Shown here: in pieces, positions 26,008 to 35,791 of the stretch
How the letters are laid out: each line of letters begins with the position of its first letter
How positions within the stretch are numbered: position 1 is the first letter of the stretch
From: Pseudomonadota bacterium
Lineage (GTDB): Bacteria; Pseudomonadota; Alphaproteobacteria; Acetobacterales; Acetobacteraceae
Direction of reading: 5' to 3'
Length of the DNA stretch: 64,000 nt
Assembly (NCBI GenBank): GCA_021808055.1
Contig: JAKBCH010000001.1
Span: 38,046-102,045 of the forward strand
Notes under the pieces: generated by a model
What the model was told of the DNA's origin: nothing
Databases searched by the model: none
Seen by the model: the letters and a program-made list of their open reading frames with translations, nothing else
Translations under genes and position numbers: made by a program

Positions 26008-26029
26008 GTTGCCCCAGCACGAGGGCAAC
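26008..26029 (+). terminator. Hairpin after rplS
   Basis: GTTGCCC (26008-26014) and GGGCAAC (26023-26029) pair with an eight-base loop shortly after the rplS stop. A T-rich stretch (TAATTTTTAG, 26041-26050) follows a few bases later, so this may be a weak terminator or attenuator separating rplS from leuC. Confidence 0.5.
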
Positions 26030-26130
26030 GCGCCCTTGGCTAATTTTTAGCGCGAATACCCATATGGGTTTCGCCTGGGGCCAGAAGGGCAATGCCTTTC
26101 TGGCCTTTTGTAACTGTGGAGCTGGATAAA

Positions 26131-27534
26131 ATGCCGCGGACCTTGTTTGACAAGATTTGGGATGCCCATGTGGTTGATAAACTGGAGGACGGCACCTGCG
26201 TTCTCTATATTGACCGCCACCTTGTGCATGAGGTGACCAGCCCGCAGGCATTTGAGGGCCTTCGCGTGGCGGGCCGCACGGTAAGGCGGGTGGAAAACAC
26301 CATCGCCGTGGTGGACCATAATGTGCCCACCAGCCCAGACCGGTTGACTGAAGTGAACGAGCCGGAAAGTGCTTTGCAGATTGCCACACTAGAGCAGAAC
26401 GTGAAGGAGTTCGGGGTGACGTATTTCCCGATGTCCGACATCCGCCAGGGCATTGTGCATGTTATCGGCCCGGAACAGGGCATCTCCCTGCCCGGCATGA
26501 CCATTGTGTGCGGCGACAGCCATACCTCCACCCATGGGGCGATGGGCGCATTGGCGTTTGGCATCGGCACCTCTGAGGTGGAGCACGTGCTGGCCACGCA
26601 GACTTTGTTGCAGAAACCGGCGAAGAACATGCTGATCCGCGTTGATGGGAAGCTGCCGGAGGGTTGTTCGGGCAAGGACATCATGCTGGCGGTGATCGGC
26701 AAGATCGGCACCGGCGGCGGCACCGGCTATGTGATGGAGTTCGCGGGCGAGGCCATCAGCGCGCTGGACATGGCCGGGCGGCTTTCCATGTGCAACATGA
26801 GCATCGAGGGCGGCGCGCGCGCGGGGTTGGTCGCACCGGATGAGAAAACCTTTGAATACATCAAAGGCCGCCCCTTCGCGCCGAAGGGAGCGGATTTCGA
26901 CGCCGCGGTGGCGTATTGGAAAACCCTGCCGAGCGACGCGGGCGCGCATTACGACAAGATTGTTGAGCTGCGGGCCGAGGATATTATTCCGCAGGTGACA
27001 TGGGGCACCAGCCCGGAGACGGTGATACCTATTACCGGCAGCGTGCCAAACCCGGCGGATGAGAAGGACGAAGCCAAGCGCGCCCAGATGGAGCGGATGC
27101 TGAGCTATATGGGGCTGGAAGCGGGGCAGAAGATTGCGGGCACGAAGGTGGACGTGGTGTTTATCGGCTCCTGCACAAATTCCCGCATCGAAGACATGCG
27201 CGCTGCCGCCGCCGTGACCAAAGGCCGCCATGTGGCGGATGGCGTGCGGGTGCTGGTGGTGCCGGGCTCGGGCCTGGTGAAGAAACAGGCTGAAGATGAA
27301 GGTCTGGCCAAGATATTCACCGATGCCGGGTTTGAATGGCGTGAGGCGGGATGCTCGATGTGCTTAGGCATGAACCCGGACAAGCTGACGCCGGGCCAGC
27401 GTTGCGCCTCTACCTCCAACCGTAATTTCGAAGGCCGGCAGGGTCCGGGTGGGCGCACCCATCTGCTTTCCCCCGCCATGGCCGCCGCCGCCGCGATTAC
27501 CGGCAAGATCACTGATGTGCGGGAGCTGGTGTAA
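26131..27534 (+). CDS. leuC: 3-isopropylmalate dehydratase, large subunit
   Basis: About 467 residues, aconitase family. The [4Fe-4S] cysteines are in IGSCTNSR and [10 protein letters not shown]; substrate residues are in [14 protein letters not shown]. It isomerises 2- to 3-isopropylmalate with LeuD in leucine synthesis. ATG 26131 ([15 protein letters not shown]) is the family's start; the frame opening at 26092 would add an unusual leader. Its stop overlaps the leuD start by one base (TAATG). Confidence 0.96.
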   Translation: MPRTLFDKIWDAHVVDKLEDGTCVLYIDRHLVHEVTSPQAFEGLRVAGRTVRRVENTIAVVDHNVPTSPDRLTEVNEPESALQIATLEQNVKEFGVTYFPMSDIRQGIVHVIGPEQGISLPGMTIVCGDSHTSTHGAMGALAFGIGTSEVEHVLATQTLLQKPAKNMLIRVDGKLPEGCSGKDIMLAVIGKIGTGGGTGYVMEFAGEAISALDMAGRLSMCNMSIEGGARAGLVAPDEKTFEYIKGRPFAPKGADFDAAVAYWKTLPSDAGAHYDKIVELRAEDIIPQVTWGTSPETVIPITGSVPNPADEKDEAKRAQMERMLSYMGLEAGQKIAGTKVDVVFIGSCTNSRIEDMRAAAAVTKGRHVADGVRVLVVPGSGLVKKQAEDEGLAKIFTDAGFEWREAGCSMCLGMNPDKLTPGQRCASTSNRNFEGRQGPGGRTHLLSPAMAAAAAITGKITDVRELV

Positions 27535-28148
27535 TGGATAAATTCACCACCCTCACAGCCATCACCGCACCGCTGAATATCGACAATATCGATACGGACA
27601 AGATTATTCCGGCACGGTTTTTAAAGACCATCAAGCGCACGGGCCTCGGCAAAAGCGCCTTTGCCGATATGCGCTATAATGCCGATGGCAGCGAGAAGCC
27701 GGATTTTGTGCTGAACCAGGTGCCTTATCGCCAGGCGGAAATTCTGGTGGCGGGTGATAATTTCGGTTGCGGATCATCACGCGAGCACGCCCCCTGGGCG
27801 CTGAAGGATTTCGGGATTCGCTGCATTATTGCGCCCAGCTTCGCGGATATCTTCTTCAATAACAGCTTCAAGAACGGACTGCTGCCGATTGCCCTGCCAG
27901 AAGACATCTGTGCAAAGCTGCGTGAGGATGCGGCGATGGGCGGCAATGCGCGCCTGACCGTGGACCTTGCCCGGCAGGTGGTGATCCGCCCGAATGGCGA
28001 GGAAATTGCCTTCCAGGTTGATGAATTTCGCAAGCATTGCCTGCTGAACGGGCTGGATGATATTGGCCTGACACTGGAACACAAAGCCGCCATTGACAGC
28101 TACGAGGCGAACCTTCCCTCCTGGCAGCCAAAAATTCAGGGAGCTTAA
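27534..28148 (+). CDS. leuD: 3-isopropylmalate dehydratase, small subunit
   Basis: 204 residues: [20 protein letters not shown] near the N-terminus and [14 protein letters not shown], both standard for LeuD. Forms the heterodimer with LeuC. Overlaps leuC by one base and ends two bases before the leuB start. Confidence 0.96.
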   Translation: MDKFTTLTAITAPLNIDNIDTDKIIPARFLKTIKRTGLGKSAFADMRYNADGSEKPDFVLNQVPYRQAEILVAGDNFGCGSSREHAPWALKDFGIRCIIAPSFADIFFNNSFKNGLLPIALPEDICAKLREDAAMGGNARLTVDLARQVVIRPNGEEIAFQVDEFRKHCLLNGLDDIGLTLEHKAAIDSYEANLPSWQPKIQGA

Positions 28149-28150
28149 AC

Positions 28151-29257
28151 ATGATTGCTAATAAAAATCTGCTGCTGATGCCCGGCGACGGGATCGGCCC
28201 CGAAGTGATGGCCCAGGCCAAGCGCGTGCTGAACTGGTTGCAGGAAACCAAGCGCGCCAGCTTTACCATCGAGGAGGAACTCGTAGGTGGCGCCTCTATC
28301 GATGCGCATGGCGTGCCGTTGACAGATGCGGCGCTGGCCAAGGCAAAAGCCGCCGACGCGTTGCTGTTTGGCTCCGTTGGCGGCCCGAAATGGGACAAGG
28401 TGCCGTTTGAGGTTCGCCCCGAGGCCGGGCTTTTGAAGCTGCGCGCTGAATTGCAGGTGTTCGCCAATTTGCGCCCGGCGCGGGTGTTTGAGGCGCTGGC
28501 CGATGCGTCTTCGTTAAAGCCGGAGCTGGTGAGCGGGCTGGACCTCATGATTGTGCGCGAGTGCATCGGCGGGATTTATTTCGGCCAGCCGCGCGGCATT
28601 GAGACGCTGGCAGACGGCACCCAGCGTGGCGTGAACACCGAGGTTTACACCACGCATGAAATTCAGCGCGTGGGCCGCGTGGCGTTTGAGCTGGCGCGCA
28701 AGCGCGGCAACCGTGTGTGCAGCGTGGAGAAGGCGAATGTGATGGAGGCCGGGCTGCTCTGGCGCCAGGTGATGACGAAACTGGGGGCCGAGGAGTTCCC
28801 GGATGTGGAGCTCTCCCACATGTATGCCGATAACTGCGCCATGCAGCTGGCGAAGAGGCCGAAACAGTTCGACGTGATTGTGACCAGCAATCTGTTCGGG
28901 GATATCCTCTCCGACCTTGCGGCGATGCTCACCGGCTCGCTGGGGCTGCTGCCCTCCGCCACATTGGGGGCAAAAGAGGCTTCTGGGCGTATTCCCAGCC
29001 TGTATGAGCCGATCCATGGTTCAGCGCCTGACATTGCGGGCACCGGCAAGGCTAACCCGCTGGCGCAGGTGCTGAGCCTCGCCATGATGCTGCGCTATTC
29101 CTTCGATATGCAGGAAGACGCTGACGCGATTGAGGCGGCCGTAGAGCGGGTGCTGGCCAAGGCCGGGCGCACGCCGGACATCGCCGTGCCGGGGCGTGCG
29201 GTGATCTCCACCGCCGAAATGGGCGATGCGCTGCTGGCAGAGCTTCAGAACGCTTAA
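28151..29257 (+). CDS. leuB: 3-isopropylmalate dehydrogenase
   Basis: 368 residues, isocitrate/isopropylmalate dehydrogenase family: [38 protein letters not shown]-type C-terminus, and [14 protein letters not shown] with the metal-binding aspartates. Catalyses NAD-dependent oxidative decarboxylation in leucine synthesis. Third gene of leuCDB, followed by tRNA-Arg. Confidence 0.96.
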   Translation: MIANKNLLLMPGDGIGPEVMAQAKRVLNWLQETKRASFTIEEELVGGASIDAHGVPLTDAALAKAKAADALLFGSVGGPKWDKVPFEVRPEAGLLKLRAELQVFANLRPARVFEALADASSLKPELVSGLDLMIVRECIGGIYFGQPRGIETLADGTQRGVNTEVYTTHEIQRVGRVAFELARKRGNRVCSVEKANVMEAGLLWRQVMTKLGAEEFPDVELSHMYADNCAMQLAKRPKQFDVIVTSNLFGDILSDLAAMLTGSLGLLPSATLGAKEASGRIPSLYEPIHGSAPDIAGTGKANPLAQVLSLAMMLRYSFDMQEDADAIEAAVERVLAKAGRTPDIAVPGRAVISTAEMGDALLAELQNA

Positions 29258-29313
29258 TTCATAAGGGTGGGGGTTGCGGGGCCGCGACGGTTCGGTTACA
29301 CCCCGCCCACCGC

Positions 29314-29390
29314 GCGCTCGTAGCTCAGCTGGATAGAGCATCAGACTACGAATCTGAGGGTCAGGAGTTCGAATCTCTTCGAGCGCGCCA
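29314..29390 (+). tRNA. tRNA-Arg (anticodon ACG)
   Basis: 77 bases with a full cloverleaf: acceptor GCGCTCG (29314-29320) pairs with CGAGCGC (29380-29386), D arm GCTC/GAGC, anticodon arm TCAGA/TCTGA with loop CTACGAA (ACG at 29348-29350), T arm with TTCGAAT, discriminator G and an encoded CCA (29388-29390). ACG reads CGT/CGC/CGA after A34 deamination by TadA. Lies 56 bases after leuB. Confidence 0.97.
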
Positions 29391-29417
29391 CAGAATCCCT
29401 TGAAATTCAAGCGTTAA

Positions 29418-29443
29418 CGGGCCGGTCGGCAGCGACCGGCCCG
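29418..29443. terminator. GC-rich hairpin after tRNA-Arg
   Basis: CGGGCCGGTCG (29418-29428) and CGACCGGCCCG (29433-29443) form a perfect 11-bp stem with a GCAG loop, 28 bases after the tRNA. There is no T-run, so it could be an intrinsic terminator of a weak type or an RNA-processing hairpin. The remaining bases to 29640 show no feature I can support. Confidence 0.6.
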
Positions 29444-29640
29444 CTGGCGCTTTGGCGCTGCCCACCACTATCTCCTTCACTCCCACTCGCGGCCAAAGCA
29501 CCCAGGCCGGCAAAGGGCGGTACGCTGCCCATCTGCCAGGCCAGCAGCGTCATCATAGTGCCCTCGGGATGGAACAGGCGCAGCGCCGCCGCAAGGCGTA
29601 ATTTACCCGTTGGTAACCAAAACGAACTTACAAAACCTCC

Positions 29641-29976
29641 ATGCAAGCTGCAGCGCCCTTTTCCTCTATTTGGTCGGCGCTGTGGCCAGCCTTAGCTGCG
29701 GCGCTTGCATCAACGCTCGGCTGTGCTTGGCTCGTCTTGGCACCGCCTGGCAGTGGAAAGCCCGTGGCGCTGGTGTTCCCCCCCTGGTGGAGTTGTACCC
29801 AGAGCTATCAAGCGGCCGTGCAGGATGGGGCCGTTATCCGTTTCGGGCTTGGCTGCTTCATCGTCATCGTCGCCCCTGATCTATCCGCCCCTGACGCTGC
29901 CTCGGATGTCTGGGCTCGTCTTAACCCACAAGCGCTTGGCGGCTGTGACCCACGCCCCTATCGGAGTGCTCAATGA
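29641..29976 (+). CDS. Small membrane-anchored protein of unknown function
   Basis: 111 residues. One N-terminal membrane segment (about 8-33, SIWSALWPALAAALASTLGC) is followed by a short soluble domain with PPWWSCTQSYQAAV, FGLGCFIVIVAPD and a final GGCDPRPY. Four cysteines are present. I do not recognise it. It is likely real because its stop overlaps the chemoreceptor start by four bases (ATGA at 29973-29976) in a tightly coupled three-gene operon. It may be an accessory to the receptor or the SCO protein. Confidence 0.6.
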   Translation: MQAAAPFSSIWSALWPALAAALASTLGCAWLVLAPPGSGKPVALVFPPWWSCTQSYQAAVQDGAVIRFGLGCFIVIVAPDLSAPDAASDVWARLNPQALGGCDPRPYRSAQ

Positions 29977-31577
29977 TCGATCAACTCGCCGATTTTCGCC
30001 GCAAACTTAGCGTCTTTCTTGCCATCGTCCTCTGGAGCGGCGTACCCGCTGCCGCCGCTGCCGCGCTGTCCACCGGAAATGGCTGGCTCGCCCCCTGCCT
30101 GATGGCGGGCTTCATCGCCGCGCTGGGCAGCGCCGCCATACTCCACGACGCGAGCAGCCCGACGACACGGTATCTGCTCACCGTCTGTTTTATAGCGACG
30201 ATCTCGGTGGCGGTGGCGGCGGCGCGTGGCGGCGCGATGCAGATTGATCTGCATATGGGCTATTTTGCGGCATTGGCGATCCTTGCCGCCTATTGCGATA
30301 CGGTTGTCATCTTGCTCGCCGCCGGGGTCATCGCGCTGCATCATCTTGGTTTGAACTTTCTTGCCCCAGCCTTGGTCTTCCCCGACGGTGCAAATTTCCT
30401 GCGGGTGCTGCTCCATGCTGGCATCGTGGTGGTAGAATCGGCCGCACTGCTCTGGATGGCACAATCGGTACAGGAACAATTCTCCCGCTCCGCTCAATCG
30501 CTGGAGGAAGCCCGCCTCGCCATGGAACGCGCCGAGACAGCGAATGCCGCCGCCGCCAGCCAGCGCGAAGCACGCGATCGCGATCAGGCCGCCGCCGCAG
30601 CCGCTCAGGAGCGCGCCGCGAAGGCGCTGCATGGCGTCGTTAACACGCTCGCCAGCGCCCTCTCAGGCCTCTCTTCTGGCAATCTCGCCAAACGGTTGGA
30701 AGACCCCTTCCCTGCCGATTACGAGCGGTTGCGCGGGGACTTCAACGCTACGGTGGACGCGCTGCACAGCACCATCCAAGCGCTAAACGGCCATGCGCTG
30801 ACCGTGCAAAACGGCGCCGGGGAGATCGCCCGTGCTGCGCATGACCTCTCTGCCCGTACTGAAAGCCAGGCAGCGTCTCAGGAGGAAACCACGGCCGCAC
30901 TGAACGAGGTGACGCAAGCCCTGCACCAGACAGCACAGGATGTCGCCCGAGCCCGCGATGTTGCCGGGGCAGCCCGCAAGGCCACCGAAATGTCTGGCAC
31001 GGTCGTTAAAGACGCCGTCTCGGCCATGGCGGCGATCGACGTGTCTTCCAACAAGATCAACCAGATCATCGGCGTGATCAATGAAATCGCGTTCCAAACC
31101 AATTTGCTGGCGCTGAATGCAGGGGTGGAGGCAGCACGCGCCGGCGACGCCGGGCGGGGGTTCGCCGTGGTCGCCACCGAAGTACGCGCCCTGGCCCAAC
31201 GCACCGCCGATGCCGCTCGAGAAATCAGAGGCCTGATCGGCTCGTCGGAGAAAGACGTGCGCTCAGGCGTTGAACATGTGAACCGCACTGGGGAAGTGCT
31301 CTCTGAACTGGCCGCGCAGGTAAATGAGATCGATCGACTGATCGGCGCGGTGAGCGAAACTGCGCGCCAGCAAACCATGGCGCTAAGCCAGGTGAATGAG
31401 GCGCTCTCAGACATGGACCAGGTGGCGCAACATAACGCCGCAATGGTTGAGGAAACCAGCGCCGCTGCACAAGAGATGCTTGGCTCGGCGGAAAAGCTGA
31501 CTGAACTTGCCAACCATTTCACCCTGGAAACCGCCCCCCGGCAGAGCAACTGGGAATTGGAACTGCAACGGGCGTGA
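29973..31577 (+). CDS. Methyl-accepting chemotaxis protein with multi-helix membrane sensor
   Basis: 534 residues. The N-terminal 165 residues hold five or six membrane helices instead of a periplasmic domain, with histidines H94, H123, H124 and H148 in or near helices. A coiled segment (about 165-230) and a HAMP-like stretch (about 225-275) lead to the signalling domain, whose hairpin tip has INEIAFQTNLLALNAGVEAA and GRGFAVVATEVRALAQRT. It would control CheA, though no che genes are in the window. The stop overlaps the SCO gene start (GTGA). The membrane histidines and SCO partner hint at heme, metal or redox sensing, which is inference. Confidence 0.88.
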   Translation: MIDQLADFRRKLSVFLAIVLWSGVPAAAAAALSTGNGWLAPCLMAGFIAALGSAAILHDASSPTTRYLLTVCFIATISVAVAAARGGAMQIDLHMGYFAALAILAAYCDTVVILLAAGVIALHHLGLNFLAPALVFPDGANFLRVLLHAGIVVVESAALLWMAQSVQEQFSRSAQSLEEARLAMERAETANAAAASQREARDRDQAAAAAAQERAAKALHGVVNTLASALSGLSSGNLAKRLEDPFPADYERLRGDFNATVDALHSTIQALNGHALTVQNGAGEIARAAHDLSARTESQAASQEETTAALNEVTQALHQTAQDVARARDVAGAARKATEMSGTVVKDAVSAMAAIDVSSNKINQIIGVINEIAFQTNLLALNAGVEAARAGDAGRGFAVVATEVRALAQRTADAAREIRGLIGSSEKDVRSGVEHVNRTGEVLSELAAQVNEIDRLIGAVSETARQQTMALSQVNEALSDMDQVAQHNAAMVEETSAAAQEMLGSAEKLTELANHFTLETAPRQSNWELELQRA

Positions 31578-32110
31578 TCCGCCGGGCGGCACTCTGCGGC
31601 GCGTTGGGACTGGGCGTATTGGCCAGCCCCGCTCGCGCCATGCCGTATCATTTTACCCTGTATGACGGGCAGGGGCAGATGGTCACCGCTGACAGCTTTC
31701 CAGGCCGGCTGTTGCTGGTTTTTTTCGGCTATACTCATTGCCCGGATATCTGCCCGGCAACGCTGGAGCATCTCGCCAAGGCACTGCAAACCGCCGATCC
31801 ACAGGGTAAAAAGCTGCAGGGATTGTTCATCAGCATCGACCCGGCAGAGGACAGCCCGGCTCTCGCCAGCGCCTATGCTGCATTATTTTCCAGGCGAATT
31901 ATTGGTCTCTCCGGTTCGGCATCCGACATTGCCGCGGCGGAGCGGGAATTTCACGTTTACGTCCGCCCGCTGGCTGATGGCGGTTTCGCACATGGGGCGC
32001 TGATCTACGCGCTGGACGATCAAGGCCAGTTACGCGCTGTCATTCCGGACGGGTTGAGCACCGCCCAACTTTCACAGCGCCTCAGCGCCCTGCTGGCCAA
32101 TGGGCACTGA
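31574..32110 (+). CDS. SCO1/SenC-family copper/thiol protein
   Basis: 178 residues: signal sequence (to about ARA-MPYH) and a thioredoxin-like fold with the SCO motif CPDICP (C56, C60) and the distal copper ligand H140 in GFAHGALIYALD. SCO proteins deliver copper to the CuA site of cytochrome oxidase or reduce its cysteines; some act in redox signalling. GTG start overlaps the chemoreceptor stop by four bases. No cytochrome oxidase gene is near, so a link to the receptor is more striking than the usual role. Confidence 0.88.
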   Translation: MIRRAALCGALGLGVLASPARAMPYHFTLYDGQGQMVTADSFPGRLLLVFFGYTHCPDICPATLEHLAKALQTADPQGKKLQGLFISIDPAEDSPALASAYAALFSRRIIGLSGSASDIAAAEREFHVYVRPLADGGFAHGALIYALDDQGQLRAVIPDGLSTAQLSQRLSALLANGH

Positions 32111-32418
32111 GCAAACCAAGCCTCTTCAAACCCTCGCAAAGTCGCCCCTGAGACAGCCCTGCGCCGCAACATATGGCGACGGGAGTGGCTGGTTGGATAA
32201 AGAATCCCCGGCATAATTAGCGTTATGGTTCCACCATTTTCCTAAAAAACGACGCCCGACAGGGCTGTGCGGCATATTTGCAACCCGCATTTCAATTTCA
32301 GAAATAATGCGAATGATGCCTTGACGCATCAACCGATATGTTTATTCGGACATATCGGAAGGCACGCCCGCCATACAAATGCGAGTGTGCCGCGAGATTC
32401 CTGCATTTGGAGAAAGAC
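32111..32418. other. 308-bp noncoding region before the porin gene
   Basis: No gene is supported here. The last 100 bases are AT-richer and contain the inverted repeat described at 32333-32358 and a TTGACG at 32321-32326 that may be a -35 element. The GTG start of the porin has GGAGAAAG in front (32409-32416). Confidence 0.5.
32333..32358. promoter_or_regulatory. Inverted repeat upstream of the porin gene
   Basis: CCGATATGT (32333-32341) and ACATATCGG (32350-32358) are a perfect 9-bp inverted repeat with an eight-base spacer, about 60 bases before the porin start. Size and symmetry suit a dimeric regulator operator; a 5' UTR hairpin is the alternative. The regulator is unknown. Confidence 0.45.
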
Positions 32419-33627
32419 GTGAACCGAGTCAGTTATATTCTGGGCCTAACAATTTGCGGCTGCATCTTTGGCGGCCATGCCGCCCACGCCTTAAATGGCC
32501 CCTCCCCAGTGCAGATTGATGGTGGCCCGTTTGGCACATTCAAAATTTCTGGAGGCGTAGATGGCTATTTCTTCGCGCAGAGCGGTGCCTCGTACAACTC
32601 TGTGGTTGGCCCAAAGTCGAATGGGGCGAATATCTCAGCCTTCATGATTCAGGCAAAGAAAACAACTGGCCCGATTCAATTCACCGTGCAACTCGGTGAA
32701 TACACAAACATCAACCTTGGTGCCAACAAGCCGAAGGAAATCAACGGGAACATGTACACGACCGGCCCTTTGCGGGCGGCTTATATCACAATTCCGCTGA
32801 CGGACGAGCTTTCGATTTCCGCCGGGCAGCTTGATTCACTGGAGGGTTATGAGTCGGCGTTCGCCTGGAACAATCCGGTTGCGCTGCGCACGGTCATCGC
32901 CAGCGTTGAAAACAGTGAAAGCCGTGGTGTTTCCGCCAGCTATAACAAAGGGCCGTTTAGCGGCACAGTGGTGTTTGGCGATGGCTACGACACCGGTGTT
33001 TTCAATTATCTGCAGTTCCTTACGAGCTATAACATAAACGCTACCGACAACCTGAATGTTTTTGGCGGCGTGGCCTTGGGTGTGACCGGCCCCAACAGCT
33101 TTGCCTATGGCAGCGGCGGGTTAAGCAACGGCGGCGCCAATGGCGTTGGCGGCCAAGGGCAGCTTGCCAACGTTAATTCCAACATGTTGGGCGGGTGGTA
33201 CACAACCGTTATAAACGGCCTCAGCCTGACCTCTGAAGTGCAGTATCAATACGCAAAACCCTTGCACAGATACGCAGACATTACATCTGGTGGGGTATCT
33301 GATAACATCGCCAAGGAAACCAGCAATCTTGGCGTGGCTGAGTTTGCCGAATATCAATTTCCCGGCACGGAGTACTCCATCGGTTCGTGGGCCGAATATG
33401 CAACGAGCCATGGCTCCGGCGCGCAAGATAATTGGTTTGTGGCACCAAACGCCCAACTGGTTGGCTTTGCCTTGGCACCCACCTGGCAGCATGGCCATAT
33501 CTATAGCCGCCTGAATGCTGGGTATGTGCATTTGTTGAACCAGGGCCAGCCAGCAGCAGGCTATGGCAACAGCGGAACTGGAAAGAACCAGGTTGTTGGC
33601 ACGCTTGAATTTGGGTTAGTATTCTAA
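32419..33627 (+). CDS. Outer-membrane beta-barrel porin (OmpL/BBP2-like)
   Basis: About 402 residues from the GTG at 32419, which gives a clean signal peptide (SYILGLTICGCIFGGHAAHA) and has a Shine-Dalgarno GGAGAAAG. The mature protein is rich in Gly, Asn and Tyr with alternating strand patterns and ends in phenylalanine (LEFGLVF*), as outer-membrane barrels do. Phrases such as GVDGYFFAQSGASYNS and LDSLEGYESAFAWNN fit the putative beta-barrel porin-2 group. A general or specific porin is expected; its cargo is not visible. Ended by a strong terminator at 33639. Confidence 0.72.
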   Translation: MNRVSYILGLTICGCIFGGHAAHALNGPSPVQIDGGPFGTFKISGGVDGYFFAQSGASYNSVVGPKSNGANISAFMIQAKKTTGPIQFTVQLGEYTNINLGANKPKEINGNMYTTGPLRAAYITIPLTDELSISAGQLDSLEGYESAFAWNNPVALRTVIASVENSESRGVSASYNKGPFSGTVVFGDGYDTGVFNYLQFLTSYNINATDNLNVFGGVALGVTGPNSFAYGSGGLSNGGANGVGGQGQLANVNSNMLGGWYTTVINGLSLTSEVQYQYAKPLHRYADITSGGVSDNIAKETSNLGVAEFAEYQFPGTEYSIGSWAEYATSHGSGAQDNWFVAPNAQLVGFALAPTWQHGHIYSRLNAGYVHLLNQGQPAAGYGNSGTGKNQVVGTLEFGLVF

Positions 33628-33638
33628 ATTAAAACTGG

Positions 33639-33672
33639 ATCAGGTGGAATCCTATTGTGGATTCCACCTGAT
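33639..33672. terminator. Strong bidirectional terminator
   Basis: ATCAGGTGGAATCC (33639-33652) and GGATTCCACCTGAT (33659-33672) form a perfect 14-bp stem with a six-base loop. It lies between the porin stop and the convergent minE stop, and can end both transcripts. Confidence 0.9.
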
Positions 33673-33688
33673 TGCGTTTCTCCTGGCC

Positions 33689-33952
33689 TCAGCTTGCGGC
33701 AGCCTTGGTAATGTCCTGCAGCTCGACATTCACTTCCAATGTCGAAACATTATCGCCGCAATCGAGCTTGACGCTTACCTTGTCCTGGTCGATCGACATG
33801 TGCTTGGCGATAACGGCCAATATTTCCTCACGTAGAATGGCCACAAGGTCTGAGCGGCCAGCTGCCCTGCGCTCATGAGCAAGGAGTATTTGCAGCCGGT
33901 CCCGCGCGATGGGCGCCGAACGCGTGCGGGTGAAAAAACTGAAAATGCTCAT
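33689..33952 (-). CDS. minE: Cell-division topological specificity factor MinE
   Basis: About 87 residues: N-terminal amphipathic start [20 protein letters not shown], the MinD-contact helix [10 protein letters not shown], and a C-terminal dimerisation region ([17 protein letters not shown]...VNVELQ). MinE stimulates MinD ATPase and keeps the division inhibitor away from midcell. ATG at 33952 overlaps the minD stop by four bases; the open frame beyond is inside minD. Confidence 0.95.
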   Translation of the reverse strand: MSIFSFFTRTRSAPIARDRLQILLAHERRAAGRSDLVAILREEILAVIAKHMSIDQDKVSVKLDCGDNVSTLEVNVELQDITKAAAS

Positions 33953-34770
33953 GCGACTGCAGCCTTCCGACCAAACAGCCGGCTCATCAGCCCCTTGCGT
34001 TCGATCGGCTCCACCACGGCCAGCTTTTCGCCGCAAAGCCTGCGGGCGGCATCGGCATAAGCCTTTGCCGCGCTCGATTCCGGCATATGCAACGTGACCG
34101 GGCAACCCAGATTAGAGGCATTCAGCACATCCGGGCTTTCAGGCACGATGCCAAGCAGGGGAATGGCGAGGATGTCGAGAACATCCTTCACATTCAACAT
34201 CTCGCCGCGCGCGGCGCGGGCCGCGTTATAGCGGGTCAGCAGCAAATGCTTTTCAAAATTCTCACCGTTTTCCGCGCGCAGGGTTTTGGAGTCCAGCATA
34301 CCGATGATGCGGTCTGAGTCACGAACCGAGGAAACCTCGGGGTTGGTAACAACGACGGCCATATCCGCAAACCGCATGGCAAGCTGCGCGCCTTTTTCAA
34401 TCCCGGCAGGGCTGTCACAAATAATCCAGTCGAATTTTTCTTTCAGCTCTTCGATCACGGCCTGCACGCCGTCCTCAGTCAAGGCATCTTTGTCGCGCGT
34501 TTGCGAAGCGGGAAGCAGCGAAAGTGTTTCGAGCCGTTTATCGCGGATGAGCGCCTGCGCCAGCTTTGCATCGCCCTGAACCACATTGACGAGGTCGTAA
34601 ACCACCCGGCGCTCCGCCCCCATCACCAGGTCCAGATTGCGCAAACCAACATCGAAATCGATAAGCACGACATTCTGGCCGTTTTGCGCGAGCGCGGCGC
34701 CAAGCGAGGCGCTGCTCGTGGTTTTGCCAACACCTCCCTTGCCTGAGGTAACCACCATAACTTTAGGCAT
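33949..34770 (-). CDS. minD: Septum-site determining ATPase MinD
   Basis: 273 residues, deviant Walker [19 protein letters not shown], switch motifs [14 protein letters not shown] and [12 protein letters not shown], and a C-terminal amphipathic membrane-targeting helix ([12 protein letters not shown]). MinD recruits MinC to the membrane and oscillates with MinE. Gene order minC-minD-minE is standard. Confidence 0.96.
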   Translation of the reverse strand: MPKVMVVTSGKGGVGKTTSSASLGAALAQNGQNVVLIDFDVGLRNLDLVMGAERRVVYDLVNVVQGDAKLAQALIRDKRLETLSLLPASQTRDKDALTEDGVQAVIEELKEKFDWIICDSPAGIEKGAQLAMRFADMAVVVTNPEVSSVRDSDRIIGMLDSKTLRAENGENFEKHLLLTRYNAARAARGEMLNVKDVLDILAIPLLGIVPESPDVLNASNLGCPVTLHMPESSAAKAYADAARRLCGEKLAVVEPIERKGLMSRLFGRKAAVA

Positions 34771-34800
34771 TACAATTTTCTCCTGTCCGGCGGTGTCATC

Positions 34801-35514
34801 TTAATCCAGTGCGGTAATTTTAAGCGCGCCGTCCTGCTGCCTGATCTGCACGGCGCGACCATCGAGATGTTCGTTCCAATCATCCGCCGTGCCGTAAATG
34901 CCATCTATGGCAACCAGTTCAGCGCTTAATCTGCCGCAAAAAATTCGCGCTGCCGCGCCGGTTTTTACCCCGGCGACAAGACGGCCGCGCACAGGGCCAT
35001 AAACATGCAGCGAGCCACCAGCAATGACTTCCGCACCAGACGCAACCGAGCCGATGATGGTGACATCTCCATCTTCAAAAACGATCGATTGACCGGAACG
35101 CACGGGCCTATCGATGATCAGTGAGGCGGATGCCGGGGCAGGCTTTGGCATTTCCTCTGGCAGGGCAATATCGCGGCCGAACTGGTCATCGCCCTCGCTT
35201 TTCTGCCGCAAATCCAACAATGCCTCAAACCGCGTGCCCCCAAGCCGGGAACGCTCGATCCCTTCCACGCCGATCAGCGACAATCCGCGCATATCCAACG
35301 CATAAAGCAATGCGGCTGGGTCGCCGCCCTCGCCTTGCAACGCAGAAAAATTGACGATCATGGGCTTGCGCGCGAAATATCCGGGTGCCCGTTCCATCTG
35401 TGCATCCAGCGCGACCAGCCAGTCGCGAACCGGAAGCTCCGGCACCAGGATAAACGCCATAAAACTGCGGCCACGGATACGCAGTTTTGGCAACGCGGCA
35501 GCCTCAGCAGCCAT
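34801..35514 (-). CDS. minC: Septum-site determining protein MinC
   Basis: 237 residues: N-terminal FtsZ-inhibiting domain (about 10-110, FMAFILVPELPVRDWLVALDAQ) and C-terminal beta-helix MinD-binding domain (about 135-237, PVRSGQSIVFEDGDVTIIGSV, GGSLHVYGPVRGR, ARIFCGRLSAELVAIDG). It blocks FtsZ rings away from midcell. First of minCDE. The 277 bases upstream (35515-35791) presumably contain its promoter and show no gene. Confidence 0.95.
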   Translation of the reverse strand: MAAEAAALPKLRIRGRSFMAFILVPELPVRDWLVALDAQMERAPGYFARKPMIVNFSALQGEGGDPAALLYALDMRGLSLIGVEGIERSRLGGTRFEALLDLRQKSEGDDQFGRDIALPEEMPKPAPASASLIIDRPVRSGQSIVFEDGDVTIIGSVASGAEVIAGGSLHVYGPVRGRLVAGVKTGAAARIFCGRLSAELVAIDGIYGTADDWNEHLDGRAVQIRQQDGALKITALD

Positions 35515-35791
35515 GAGGAAAGCCAGGGATTTTTAATCCAGCAATATAAAATTCAGCATCCGCAGCCATGATCCCATCAGGGTTATCCATGGTGCCCGAT
35601 TCAGGTCAAGTTACAGAGCGGTATAGCCGGATGATTGTAGCCCGAGCGATGCGGTTCGCAATCAGCACCTCCCACAGGGAGAAAAGCATCCGTCAATCAG
35701 TACAAAAGCCAGGGGTTGCAGCGGCCTGCCAGCTTTTTATCGGAACAGGAATTATTCTTCTCACCGCCATGAGATCCTGCGTTTTGTGGGC

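Noticed and set aside
25262..26389. 375-residue open frame antisense to trmD, rplS and leuC
   Set aside because: Spans several genuine genes and has no family features.
29314..29390. tRNA-Arg as a phage or island attachment site
   Set aside because: No duplicated 3' tRNA end, integrase or foreign block follows; the neighbouring genes look native.
29407..29646. 79-residue open frame on the minus strand between tRNA-Arg and the chemoreceptor operon
   Set aside because: Runs through the hairpin at 29418-29443, lacks a good ribosome site, and has no recognisable feature.
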